Shown piece by piece: positions 10,210 to 21,250 of a stretch of DNA of 64,000 nucleotides. Position 1 is the first letter of the stretch. Each line of letters starts with the position of its first letter. Made by a program: the position numbers and the translations under genes. The notes beneath the pieces were generated by a model, which was given only the letters and a program-made list of their open reading frames with translations, was not told the origin of the DNA and searched no databases. The DNA is from Leptospira vanthielii serovar Holland str. Waz Holland = ATCC 700522 (GTDB lineage: Bacteria; Spirochaetota; Leptospiria; Leptospirales; Leptospiraceae): positions 62,001 through 126,000 of the forward strand of contig NZ_AOGY02000056.1 of the NCBI RefSeq assembly GCF_000332455.1, written 5' to 3'.

Positions 10210-10389
10210 ATGAGATATCGCATTGAGACAACCAAGTTAAAGAACGGGTATATCGAAGCCAAACTCATCGAGACAACCACAAATAACCCGATCGAGTTTC
10301 GGATTTGTGACACGGAAGAATATGCGCAGGCCCAAATCAAAGATTGGCAAAAGCGCTTCCGAATGAATGAACCGCAAGAACAGGAATAA
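10210..10389 (+). CDS. Small conserved-looking hypothetical protein (59 aa)
   Basis: An ATG-to-TAA frame from 10210 encodes MRYRIETTKLKNGYIEAKLI and onward, 59 residues ending in EPQEQE. It is rich in charged residues, has no membrane segment and reads like a small soluble beta/alpha protein. It fits exactly between the symporter and the GDSL lipoprotein gene, overlapping the latter by 23 nt in another frame, as expected for a coupled cistron. I do not recognise the family. Codon use looks like that of its neighbours. Confidence 0.55.
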   Translation: MRYRIETTKLKNGYIEAKLIETTTNNPIEFRICDTEEYAQAQIKDWQKRFRMNEPQEQE

Positions 10390-11134
10390 ATTCCTCCTCC
10401 GATGGGGCATGGTTTTTGCCCTGGTTTTGAGTGTTTCCGATTGTAAGTCCTCCTCGAAACGTGACTATTTCGATACCAGTTTCCAATGTTTTGCAGAGCC
10501 GGGATGGCGAGATGACTCTAACTTTAAAAAGTATATAGAGAAAGCTTGGCTCCCCACACGGCTGTTATACGCAGAAGACAATTTGAAAATCAAAAGATCT
10601 AATGTAGTTTTTGCAGGTGATAGTTTGGTACATTTGTTTTTACCAGACCTTATGGCCAAAGAATTTCCCGGTCAATCGGTCACCAATCGTGGGATTGGTG
10701 GGGATATGACAGAAACCCTCCTCTCTCGAATGGATGAAGATATTCTTGTGTTACATCCAGAAAAGGTCGTGATCGAAATTGGTGGAAATGATTTTATCCA
10801 AGGTAAGTGTTTGAGTTTGGTTCAAAATAACCTACTTTCCATCATTCAAAAAATCCATTCCAAAAATAGAAATACGAAGATTTTTTTTCTTGCGGTTCCT
10901 CCCACAAGAGTAAAAGAACTGAACCAAATAGTACCTGTATTCAATTTATTTTTAAACCAAGTGGCAAGGACTACAACCAATGTGGAATACATTGAAGTTT
11001 GGGATAGTATGAGAAAAATCGATTCGCCCACTCTTCGTGAAGAATTCATTCGTCCCAATGGAGACAGCCTACATTTTAATGAAAAAGGATATGAGATTTG
11101 GGGCAAAAAACTAAGACCCTATTTGCAAAAGTAA
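10367..11134 (+). CDS. SGNH/GDSL-family hydrolase, probable lipoprotein
   Basis: A 255-residue esterase-like protein. The N-terminus has a charged start and a hydrophobic stretch ending LVLSVSDCKSSS, a relaxed spirochaete-type lipobox; aspartate just before the cysteine is unusual. Block I is FAGDSLVHLF, block II has NRGIGGD, block III is IEIGGNDF, and block V is DSLHFNEKGYEIW, which carries the catalytic D-x-x-H. All four SGNH blocks are therefore present, and activity on lipid, sugar or peptidoglycan esters is possible. serB follows directly at 11137. Confidence 0.85.
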   Translation: MNRKNRNKFLLRWGMVFALVLSVSDCKSSSKRDYFDTSFQCFAEPGWRDDSNFKKYIEKAWLPTRLLYAEDNLKIKRSNVVFAGDSLVHLFLPDLMAKEFPGQSVTNRGIGGDMTETLLSRMDEDILVLHPEKVVIEIGGNDFIQGKCLSLVQNNLLSIIQKIHSKNRNTKIFFLAVPPTRVKELNQIVPVFNLFLNQVARTTTNVEYIEVWDSMRKIDSPTLREEFIRPNGDSLHFNEKGYEIWGKKLRPYLQK

Positions 11135-11136
11135 AA

Positions 11137-12033
11137 ATGAATTCACTGCTTTTAATTTCTCGCTCTCCTATTTCCAATACTCTTCTTTCTAAAACCTTTC
11201 CAAATCTAAGGTCGGATATTACAAATTCATCGACCGACAAAACTTTTGAACTCAAAGATTCCCATTCCCAAATCATTCGTGCAGAAAGGTTTGGGTTATA
11301 CTGTGTTCGGATCGTTCAAGAGGAATCATTAACGAGAGACCAAGTTGTAGCAATTCGTAATCAGTTGGCAGAAAACCAAATTGATTTTTTATCATTCGGT
11401 TCTTTGTTACCTAAAAAAAAAGAATCTCTTTTTGTATTTGATATGGATTCCACTGTCATCAAAGAAGAAGTCATTGATGAGTTGGCAAGAAAACATGGAG
11501 TGTATGAAGCAGTAGCCACTGTGACCAAACAAGCGATGGAAGGTGGCATGGGGTTTGATGAAGCCCTTCGTTTGCGAGTGAAACACTTGAGCGGTCTTTC
11601 TAAAGAGAGTTTCAAAGAAGTGTATGATCTATTAACATTAAATGAGGGAATGGAAAAGGTATTTCAGTTTGTTCCGGCAAATGGATGTAAGTTGGGAATC
11701 CTCAGTGGTGGGTTTACTCCTGTTTTGCAATTATTTTCTGAGAAGTATCCCGTGAATTTTTACAAGGCCAATGGATTGGAAGAAGTGAGTGGATTCTTCA
11801 CTGGTTCTATTTTGGGTGAGATCATCAATAGAGAAAAAAAAGAATTTTATTTGAAACAATATGCAAAGGATTTTTCAATTCCCCTTGAACAAGTGGTTGC
11901 AGTGGGGGATGGGGCAAACGATGCTTTCATGCTTTCTGCCGCAGGAATCGGAATTGGAATTCACGCAAAAACTGGATTAAAAGATCAAATCACTAATTGG
12001 ATTGATTTTACAGACCTATCGGCTCTCGTCTTT

Positions 12034-12054
<21 letters not shown>
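11137..12054 (+). CDS. serB: Phosphoserine phosphatase
   Basis: Last step of serine synthesis, a HAD-family phosphatase. The DxDST motif is in FDMDSTVIKEEVIDELA, motif II is in LGILSGGFTPVL, and motif III is VGDGANDAFML. An N-terminal domain of about 95 residues precedes it, as in long SerB proteins. The open frame extends to 11098, but the ATG at 11137 is chosen because it follows the stop of the upstream GDSL gene by 2 nt. The last 21 nt overlap the 3' end of mutS on the opposite strand. Confidence 0.92.
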
Positions 12055-14529
<2,475 letters not shown>

Positions 14530-14546
<17 letters not shown>

Positions 14547-15162
14547 TTTGTACCAGTGTTTTTATCTTATTTGGATCTTTTTTCCCATTGGTTTCCACTC
14601 CACTTGCTACATCGATTCCATAGGGATGAACTGTCTCTATTGCAGTTTTTACATTTTCAGGAGTGATTCCGCCAGCGAGTAAAAATGGTCGCTTTACAGA
14701 TGTTACATACTCCCAAGGAAAACTATGCCCAGATCCACCACCCAAATCTTTATGATAACTATCTAAAATCACTAAATCCGATTTTGGTTCTAAGTCCTCG
14801 TCAGACATTACCTTCTCTTGGATCCGAATGGCAGGAAGGAGTGATTTTTTTTCTGTTAAGTTGTCCCATAGTTCTTTTGTGAGAAATTTGTCGCCACGAA
14901 TCAGTTGCACCAGGTCTGGTTGGAAACGTGTGCTTAAGGTTTGGATTTCGGAAACAGAGTTTTCAAAGAATAAGAATACAAGTTTGGGAAATCCGGTTTT
15001 CTTCCTTAATGGGAGTAAGGTTTCAGCGGTTTCTTGCGTGATACAACGTGGGGAACGGGGAGAGAAGTTGAGGCCGACAAAATCGACCTGGAGATCTACA
15101 CAGAGTTCTAATGTAGCCAGGTCTTTGATTCCGCAGATTTTAATTTTGTATCCGGTTCCCAT
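14530..15162 (-). CDS. trpF: Phosphoribosylanthranilate isomerase
   Basis: The third step of tryptophan synthesis. The N-terminus has KIKICGIKDLATLELCVDL, with the catalytic cysteine in ICGI, and VGLNFSPRSPR follows. The C-terminal phosphate site is LAGGITPENV plus GIDVASGVE, with the catalytic aspartate in that strand. Length is 210 residues, normal for the family. The gene stands apart from other trp genes and overlaps the start of mutS by 17 nt, so the two are probably cotranscribed. Confidence 0.94.
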
Positions 15163-15178
15163 CGAGAACCAGATTGAT

Positions 15179-15799
15179 TCAACTCAGATCAGAGGCAATC
15201 GATCCTTTGTATCCGAAGTGTAAAAATTTAAGGAAACTATCCTGATATACCAACATATCTTGTTTGGAAATTCCTTGCCTTACCATCTGGACGAAGATGT
15301 TGAGAAAGAAAGAAAGGATGTTTCGCACCACAAATTCACTCACTTCGCCTTTGTAACTAGGTGTTTTTTCTTTGAAAGCGCTGTATTGGTCGAAGTTGAT
15401 TTTGGTAAGGCGAGTGAGAACTGTATCAGGGAATTCTTCTAGATGAGAACCTTGTGACTTAGTAAGCAAAAGGATAAAGTCATCACGATTAGAATCAACA
15501 TAGTCAAGAGCAATGTTAAATCGTTCCTGCCATGCCTCATAACTGTCGTTAAATCTTTTTTCAAAATAATCGGGATGTGAAACGTAAGCGAAGGCTTTCT
15601 CCATTCCAGAAAGAACTGGCTGTAGGATTTCTGTGAGAAGGTGTTCTTTGTTTTCAAAGTAATTGTAGATATTACTCGTGGATACCTTTGCTTTTTTAGC
15701 AATGGTTCGCATACTAGCCTTTTCAAAACCGAGTTGGATGAATTCCTCTCGAGCCGCTTGTAAGATTTCTTTTCGTGTATGTTCTTTGGGAGTTTGCAT
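15179..15799 (-). CDS. TetR/AcrR-family transcriptional regulator
   Basis: A 206-residue repressor-type protein. The N-terminal helix-turn-helix reads ILQAAREEFIQLGFEKASM, then TIAKKAKVSTSNIYNYFENK, the classic TetR pattern. The C-terminal ligand domain is not assignable. A long inverted repeat (15803-15840) lies immediately before the start codon, so autoregulation is likely. No efflux or metabolic gene is divergent from it; trpF follows 16 nt downstream on the same strand, so a trpF-mutS transcript could share its promoter. Confidence 0.9.
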   Translation of the reverse strand: MQTPKEHTRKEILQAAREEFIQLGFEKASMRTIAKKAKVSTSNIYNYFENKEHLLTEILQPVLSGMEKAFAYVSHPDYFEKRFNDSYEAWQERFNIALDYVDSNRDDFILLLTKSQGSHLEEFPDTVLTRLTKINFDQYSAFKEKTPSYKGEVSEFVVRNILSFFLNIFVQMVRQGISKQDMLVYQDSFLKFLHFGYKGSIASDLS

Positions 15800-15802
15800 G
15801 GT

Positions 15803-15840
15803 CCTGAACGATGTTTCCTAAAAGAACAATGTCGTTCAGG
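15803..15840. promoter_or_regulatory. Inverted repeat upstream of the TetR gene, likely operator
   Basis: Perfect 9-bp arms CCTGAACGA (15803-15811) and TCGTTCAGG (15832-15840) flank a 20-nt spacer. The right half also contains GAAC-N6-GTTC. Operators of TetR-family proteins are often built from GAAC/GTTC-type dyads. The site ends three bases before the regulator's ATG, where binding would block the gene's own initiation. Confidence 0.6.
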
Positions 15841-15861
15841 ATTCATTTGTAAAGTCCAATT

Positions 15862-17061
15862 TTACATGTTTGTTGTATTTTGTATTAATTTTGCCACAAT
15901 TCCATAGAGGCGAAAACTTCCTAACACCAATACCGGAAATCTGCCTTGAAATAAGGGGAGGAGGTCTTCTTCGTCTTGCACTCTTCGGGTGATGGGCTTT
16001 AATGTTTCTGGAAGCTCAAGGTAGGTTCCAAATCCCACTCCTTCCCAAAGGTAAAGGGAGAGAAGTGGTAGACCAACCAGTTCTTTTAGGATCCCCTCGC
16101 GGTCTTTGTCGGGGAGACTCCCCAAAACCAGAGAAAAGGAAGTATGGGACCTTCCAAATTCAAGTGTAGTGGTGGCGATCGCTTCTGGATTGTGGGCAGG
16201 ATCAAAGACAATTTCGGGAGAGGATTTTAGGACTTCCATTCTTCCCCGCGGTCTTTCGGTTGTTTCCCAAGAAATCAATTCGATCTGGCCTTTTTTTTCG
16301 GGAAGAAACTCTGCGAGTGTAGCCTTTGCAAAAAGAAAGTTAGTTTCTAAATAACTTGGTTTTGATTCTAGATTAAGGATCTGAACTTGGGTTTGATTTT
16401 TCGGGGAATTTTGGATGATGGCCTGTAGGGAGGGGTCCTCTGGGTCCATCGCCACAAGTTTTCGGCAAACATCAGTTAGGATTCCAAGTTTTTCTCTGCA
16501 GATTTTTTCTTTCGTATCTCCGAGAATTTCCGAATGGTCTATTCCTATTTTTGTTAATACAACATAGTCGGCTTGTACAAGTTTTGTGGCGTCGAGTTTT
16601 CCTCCCAGTCCTGCTTCCCAAATTTCAAATTCTGTCTTTTGGAAAGAAAAGAAGAGATACGAAAAAACCGTTAAAAATTCAAAATAGGAGAGGGAGGAAA
16701 ATCTATAGAGATCGGGAAGGATGGTTTTCTTAAAAAAATCTTCGACTTCCTCTTCTTTGGGAAGATGGACTTTGCCTTTTTCAAAAACTTGGAATCGTTC
16801 CAAGGGTGAGAGGAGGTGGGGCGAAGTATAAAGTCCGGTTTTGTATCCTAAAAGAGATAGGAGAGCGGCTAGGTAATGCGCAGTAGAACCTTTGGCATTG
16901 GTTCCTACAACACCAATCCGTATGGGTTTGTGGACATTGTGTTTGGAGATTACATATTGGAAAAGTTCAGATAACTCATCTAATGTATATTCTTTGAAAA
17001 CATTGAAGTTTCTTGTTTTTTCAATATTTTGTAGGCTATATAAAAAATCTAGAAACTGCAT
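15862..17061 (-). CDS. folC: Folylpolyglutamate synthase / dihydrofolate synthase
   Basis: A 399-residue Mur-ligase-family enzyme that adds glutamate to folates. The ATP-binding loop is GVVGTNAKGSTAHYLAALL (family consensus GTNGKGS, with A in place of G). It is followed by YTSPHLLSPLERF, then KIGIDHSEILGDTKEKI and FDPAHNPEA. The arrangement is typical of FolC rather than MurC-F. Its start lies 9 nt after the end of aroE, and the two make a small operon. Confidence 0.93.
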   Translation of the reverse strand: MQFLDFLYSLQNIEKTRNFNVFKEYTLDELSELFQYVISKHNVHKPIRIGVVGTNAKGSTAHYLAALLSLLGYKTGLYTSPHLLSPLERFQVFEKGKVHLPKEEEVEDFFKKTILPDLYRFSSLSYFEFLTVFSYLFFSFQKTEFEIWEAGLGGKLDATKLVQADYVVLTKIGIDHSEILGDTKEKICREKLGILTDVCRKLVAMDPEDPSLQAIIQNSPKNQTQVQILNLESKPSYLETNFLFAKATLAEFLPEKKGQIELISWETTERPRGRMEVLKSSPEIVFDPAHNPEAIATTTLEFGRSHTSFSLVLGSLPDKDREGILKELVGLPLLSLYLWEGVGFGTYLELPETLKPITRRVQDEEDLLPLFQGRFPVLVLGSFRLYGIVAKLIQNTTNM

Positions 17062-17070
17062 TGTTTATTT

Positions 17071-17961
17071 TTAGGATCTACTTTTCAGTTGTTTTAGAAG
17101 TATAGATTCCACTTTTTCGATCCACTTAGGTTTTACTTTTGAATTTGTAAATAGTTCAAATTGTCTGATTCCTTGATAGAGTAACATATAATATCCAGGA
17201 ATGATTTCTGCTTTTTTTTTCTTTGCCTGTTTTACTAAATCAGTTTCCAAAGGATTATAAACTATATCGAATAACGTGTGTTTTTTGGTAAAAAATTTTG
17301 AATCAAGTAACGGTTCCCCACCATATCCTTTCATACCCACGGGAGTTGTGTGGACAATCAAATCATATTGATCTACTTCCTTTAGGCATTCTTCTTTCGA
17401 AGTGATCGAAAGCCACTCAGGATTTCCTAAGGCTGTTTGGATTTCCTTCGATGTGGTTTGATTCCTTGCGAGAAGTTTGATCTTTCTTTGGATTTTTTTA
17501 TCACCAGCGTTATTTTTAAGAGTCTCCGCCAATGAAAAAACGATTCCTTTGGCACTGCCTCCACTCCCGAGGATTAAAATTTGTTTTTCAAACATAGGAT
17601 CTAAAAGATCGGGATTGGATTTGGTGATCGCAAGGACAGCCCCAGTTCCATCCGTATTGACTGCTTGGATTCCGTCACGAAAGAGTAGGGTATTGGAAGA
17701 GCCCATAGTCTTGGATGCATTACAAACCGTATCCGCCTGTGAATAGGCCCATTCTTTAAAGGGGATGGTTACAGATACACCCTTTACACCTAAATCAAGG
17801 AGAGGGCTTAGACCGATCTCTTTCCACTTTTCGTTTTCAAAGACCAAATAAACTCCATCATATCCGGAGAGTTGGAATAGTGTATTATGAATCCAAGGGG
17901 ATAGGGTATGGCCTAAGGGATATCCCAAGATCCCAAATATCTCGGTGTGTTTTGAATACAA
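17071..17961 (-). CDS. aroE: Shikimate dehydrogenase
   Basis: NADP-dependent reduction of 3-dehydroshikimate in the chorismate pathway. The substrate motif GYPLGHTLSPWIHN is at the N-terminus. VTIPFKEWA carries the catalytic lysine, NTDGTGA follows, and the nucleotide-binding loop is GSGGSAKGIVFSLAE. The C-terminus has a Y-x-x-L-L-x-Q-G segment. Length (296) is normal. It is the upstream gene of an aroE-folC pair, and a 73-nt region separates it from a divergent small membrane protein gene. Confidence 0.94.
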   Translation of the reverse strand: MYSKHTEIFGILGYPLGHTLSPWIHNTLFQLSGYDGVYLVFENEKWKEIGLSPLLDLGVKGVSVTIPFKEWAYSQADTVCNASKTMGSSNTLLFRDGIQAVNTDGTGAVLAITKSNPDLLDPMFEKQILILGSGGSAKGIVFSLAETLKNNAGDKKIQRKIKLLARNQTTSKEIQTALGNPEWLSITSKEECLKEVDQYDLIVHTTPVGMKGYGGEPLLDSKFFTKKHTLFDIVYNPLETDLVKQAKKKKAEIIPGYYMLLYQGIRQFELFTNSKVKPKWIEKVESILLKQLKSRS

Positions 17962-18034
17962 GGAAAACCTCTTTTTTATCTTATGGACTAAACAATGGCT
18001 TACCGAAAATAGGTAATAGACAGGTACAAGAACA

Positions 18035-18379
18035 ATGATTTCATTACCGCTTGCCGCACCATCGGAACCATGGACAATTCTAGTAGATATTTTATTCTTT
18101 TTTCTCGCATCCGCAGCCTGTGCCTATTATTTTTATTATTATAAACGTAAAGACTTATTAGGGAAATTTTGGGGTTCCACTTTTGTTGCTGGAATTGGCG
18201 CCCTCATCGTTTTTGCGACATTCCAAACTTACATTCGCGATATCATTATGTGGCTCATGTCCCCAAAAATTGGATCGACTCAACTATCCAACGTGAACTT
18301 GCTTGCCATCTTTCTTGGTGGGTTTATTGCTCTTTACATTATGAACCGAATCAACCATAACAAAGAAAGAAGAGATTGA
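18035..18379 (+). CDS. Small three-helix membrane protein of unknown function
   Basis: A 114-residue protein with hydrophobic helices at about residues 14-33, 45-65 and 86-103, and a basic C-terminus (NRINHNKERRD). A short positive loop, YYYKRKDLLGK, sits after the first helix. I do not recognise the family. The last 96 nt overlap, tail to tail, the 3' end of the glycosyltransferase gene on the other strand. Helix placement and the gap structure support a real gene, but the overlap means one of the two C-termini may be extended. Confidence 0.65.
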   Translation: MISLPLAAPSEPWTILVDILFFFLASAACAYYFYYYKRKDLLGKFWGSTFVAGIGALIVFATFQTYIRDIIMWLMSPKIGSTQLSNVNLLAIFLGGFIALYIMNRINHNKERRD

Positions 18380-19126
18380 ATTTGATTTTTCATACAACTT
18401 TAAATACTTAAGAAAGTTATAATAAAACCCTAGAAGGGCTAAAACAAATCCCTGTTTCCCGTCTAGGATTCCCAACCGAATCCAATACATATAAAATCCC
18501 TTAAAACATGCTTTTAAAAAAGCCCAAAACACAGAACTGGTTTTACCTTTTCTGAATTCTTCCTCTGCAAACAAACTAGAATAACGATCAATAAATTGTA
18601 AATGGTCTGATATATTTTTATAAGAATAGTGGTAGAGTGGATTTTTTAGTTTGATTGGTTTTCCGATAAGTTTGACTCTTTCGTGCACCAAACCACCGCT
18701 AAACTCCCCTGCAGTTTTTTTGAACAATCGGATTTGGTAGTTAGGATAGTATCCACCAAAACGAATCCACTTTCCTAAATAATAAGTCAAACGTGGAACA
18801 AGATAACCTACAGATTGTTGTTTGTGATTGGTAAATAAATCAGAAATTTCTGTTTGTAAACCACTGGATACCACTTCGTCTGCGTCAATGGCCAAAACCC
18901 AATCAAACTTTGTTTGTTCGATGGCATAGTTTTTTTGATCCGCATAGTTCACGAACTTACGATAGAAAACACGGGCACCGAATGACTTCGCAATCGATAC
19001 TGTTTTGTCTGTGGAACCAGAATCGATCACCACAATGTCTTCAATAAAGGAAAGGGCTTCGAGTGTGCGAGAAATATTATCCTCTTCGTTGAGGGTAATG
19101 ATGGCACAGGATAAAGGAAGGGGCAT
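18284..19126 (-). CDS. Family 2 glycosyltransferase (WaaE/KdtX-like)
   Basis: A 280-residue GT-A enzyme. The N-terminus is CAIITLNEEDNISRTLEAL, the nucleotide-sugar site contains VVIDSGSTDKT, and the metal-binding D-x-D region is LAIDADEVVS. The sequence around residues 120-165, G-G-Y-Y-P-N-Y-Q-I-R-L-F-K-K, and the later LVHERV resemble LPS core glucosyl- or heptosyltransferases of the WaaE group. About 32 C-terminal residues lie in a region that also encodes the small membrane protein on the other strand. It follows the GHKL-ATPase gene with a gap of 2 nt. Confidence 0.85.
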   Translation of the reverse strand: MPLPLSCAIITLNEEDNISRTLEALSFIEDIVVIDSGSTDKTVSIAKSFGARVFYRKFVNYADQKNYAIEQTKFDWVLAIDADEVVSSGLQTEISDLFTNHKQQSVGYLVPRLTYYLGKWIRFGGYYPNYQIRLFKKTAGEFSGGLVHERVKLIGKPIKLKNPLYHYSYKNISDHLQFIDRYSSLFAEEEFRKGKTSSVFWAFLKACFKGFYMYWIRLGILDGKQGFVLALLGFYYNFLKYLKLYEKSNSISSFFVMVDSVHNVKSNKPTKKDGKQVHVG

Positions 19127-19128
19127 AA

Positions 19129-19833
19129 TTAAATTTGGTTTGGATCGCGGACGGAGATAAACTTATCGGAGAGAGGAATTTCCAATCTTGCGATGGTAGA
19201 ATCTTCTCCAATAATGATACGAAAGAAATTGGGATCAATACCTTCCCCTTTGAGCATAATCAGAATGAGGGCAAGGCCAAGACCGGCACCTTCTGTGGTG
19301 TCGGCATTGTCCATGTAGAACTGAGCGATGTCATCATACACCATTCCTTTCTCCAATCGTTCTCTGATTGCTTTTTCTTCTTCTTTGGCAATGGGTGTGT
19401 TGTTGATGACTTCGATAATGATTCCATCGTCATTGAATTTGAAGTTAATTAAACAATAGTATCCTTTCTTTTTGGCTTTGATTCCAAATTCGTTGGACAT
19501 CTCTTCTGAAAAAATTTCACGATACTCTCTGACTCCCTTCGCATATTCGGAAGGGTTTAACATACTGTATCCGCGTTCTTCAAAAAAGACACGTTTTTGA
19601 TTAGCTTTGCAGGCATTGATGGCTAGTTCTTTGATGATGGTGTAGAGAGTTGGGACGAGAGTGGGATAGGTGAGGCGATCTAGGATAAGGCCTACGGCCT
19701 CCTTGATGTGTTCCTCAACGGATTTGGAAACCCGGTGAGTCTTTAGCGAGAGAATTTTCCCATTTTCGATGTGTAATTTGATGTGATCAGAAATCTCGCT
19801 TGTTTCCTTTCCCATACCCGAAATCTTTTCCAT
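19129..19833 (-). CDS. GHKL/histidine-kinase-type ATPase domain protein
   Basis: A 234-residue protein with only an ATPase-type module. The N-box is TIIKELAINACKANQKR, and the G2-like loop is TEGAGLGLALILIMLKGEG. There is no dimerisation/phosphoacceptor domain, so it may act as an anti-sigma-type regulator or a partner for other signalling proteins. The open frame reaches 19929, but those codons lie across the start of a divergent gene. The ATG at 19833 is chosen because AAGGA lies seven bases upstream. A glycosyltransferase gene follows with a 2-nt gap. Confidence 0.75.
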   Translation of the reverse strand: MEKISGMGKETSEISDHIKLHIENGKILSLKTHRVSKSVEEHIKEAVGLILDRLTYPTLVPTLYTIIKELAINACKANQKRVFFEERGYSMLNPSEYAKGVREYREIFSEEMSNEFGIKAKKKGYYCLINFKFNDDGIIIEVINNTPIAKEEEKAIRERLEKGMVYDDIAQFYMDNADTTEGAGLGLALILIMLKGEGIDPNFFRIIIGEDSTIARLEIPLSDKFISVRDPNQI

Positions 19834-19870
19834 TCTAGTCCTTACTGTCAAGGTAACTAAGACCGCTAGT

Positions 19871-21250
19871 ATGAAAAACCGCAGGCTTCTATTCCTCTCC
19901 TTATTTTTATCGGCTTTTGCCCCCTCCAACCTTTTGTCTCAAAATTTGAAAATGAAATCGGTTCGGATCTGGGAGAGCGAAAAATCCAATTTTGGCGGAT
20001 TTGTCGATTTAGAAGTGGTGCAAGGCAAAATCATTTCCTTAAAAGAAGGAACACCGATTGTACATCCAAAGTACTTATTGCCTGGATTTTGTGATGCTTC
20101 CGTCACTTTGGGATCCAATGCGCGCGGGGGTAAGACAAGTCGTGAGGAAATCCCCACTTATCTTTCAGGGTATTTAGCGGCCGGATTTAGCCATATTGAG
20201 TCTGTGGGGGATCCGAATCTTGCGAACTTACAAAATGAAATCATCAAATCGAAATGGTTGTCCCCCATCCTCACCCAATCCCAAAAACCCGCTTTGTATG
20301 CGGAACTGGCTTCGGGCAAAGAGGCACTTTATGCCTCGGGACTTAGCCTCGCTCCTGACTCCAAACGAAACCGCCACCTTCCGATTTTCTTAAAAGAAGT
20401 GGAAAACCGGGGATTTTCTCAAACAGAACTTTTTGCCAAACGCAGAGAAGGAGAGGAGAAAGGATATCTTCCTGTGGCCTATACCTTTGCCGACAAAACC
20501 AGTTGGGAAGATGCTTTGGACACGGGTTTTCCTGTGATTTTCCATCCTATGCCCGAAGGAACCAATCTCTACCGAGCCCAAAAAAGCGACTTTCGCTGGG
20601 CTCCTATGTTATCTATTTTGTATCTGCAGGACCTAAAGAGGAACCCAGAACTCTGGAAAGAAGAAATCCAAATCTGGTCCCGGCTCCATTTCGTCTTTGG
20701 CTCTCGTTGGAAGGATTCACTTTCTGTGGAATCGGAAGGAGAAGAGGATGGGAGTCTTTCCGGAGGCTCTTTTTCGCAGTACAAGTCCACCTTCCAATCG
20801 GAAGCCGAGGCTAGAAAAAACCTTCTTTTTGCCAGTGGGGCAGGACATTGGGGACTTTTTCCCGGGCAGGCAGCTATAGTCGAAGTGCGACTTTGGGAGG
20901 CTCTTTTGGCAAAACCAAGGGCAAGGAAGGCCGACTCTCCTTCTGGCAGAACGGGATTTTGGGCCTCGCTTTTTGGCTCCTTTTCCCCAGAGCTGCTTTC
21001 CACAAATGCAGACCCAGACACCTTACCCCAAATCCGCCGAGATATTATCCAAACTTTGACCCAAAGGACTTGTTCCTTTATTGGTGCCGACCATGAAGGA
21101 AAGATCCGAATCGGTGGCCCCGCCCATTTTTCCGTACATGACGAAAATCCTTTGAAACGTGCTTCCGGAATATTTCCAATTGAATCCATGGTATTAGGAG
21201 GAAAATTGGTTTATACCCCAAAACCCACCAAGGAAGGAACCGCAAAATGA
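19871..21250 (+). CDS. Secreted amidohydrolase-like protein with lost metal ligands
   Basis: A 459-residue protein with a clear signal peptide (LLFLSLFLSAFAPSNLLSQ). The layout follows the amidohydrolase superfamily: small N-terminal beta-sandwich strands, then KYLLPGFCDASVTLG, where active enzymes have L-P-G-x-x-D-x-H-x-H. Late segments ASGAGHWGLFPGQAA and HEGKIRIGGPAHFSVHDENPL match the family's final repeats. The two N-terminal metal-binding histidines are therefore absent (D-A-S-V-T). I infer a non-catalytic or altered exported member. The stop overlaps the start of the S1-domain gene by 4 nt. Confidence 0.65.
   Translation: MKNRRLLFLSLFLSAFAPSNLLSQNLKMKSVRIWESEKSNFGGFVDLEVVQGKIISLKEGTPIVHPKYLLPGFCDASVTLGSNARGGKTSREEIPTYLSGYLAAGFSHIESVGDPNLANLQNEIIKSKWLSPILTQSQKPALYAELASGKEALYASGLSLAPDSKRNRHLPIFLKEVENRGFSQTELFAKRREGEEKGYLPVAYTFADKTSWEDALDTGFPVIFHPMPEGTNLYRAQKSDFRWAPMLSILYLQDLKRNPELWKEEIQIWSRLHFVFGSRWKDSLSVESEGEEDGSLSGGSFSQYKSTFQSEAEARKNLLFASGAGHWGLFPGQAAIVEVRLWEALLAKPRARKADSPSGRTGFWASLFGSFSPELLSTNADPDTLPQIRRDIIQTLTQRTCSFIGADHEGKIRIGGPAHFSVHDENPLKRASGIFPIESMVLGGKLVYTPKPTKEGTAK

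Noticed and set aside
20569..21189. A 206-residue minus-strand frame inside the amidohydrolase-like gene
   Set aside because: Serine/proline-rich shadow of a GC-richer stretch; no motif, no ribosome site, no homologous pattern.
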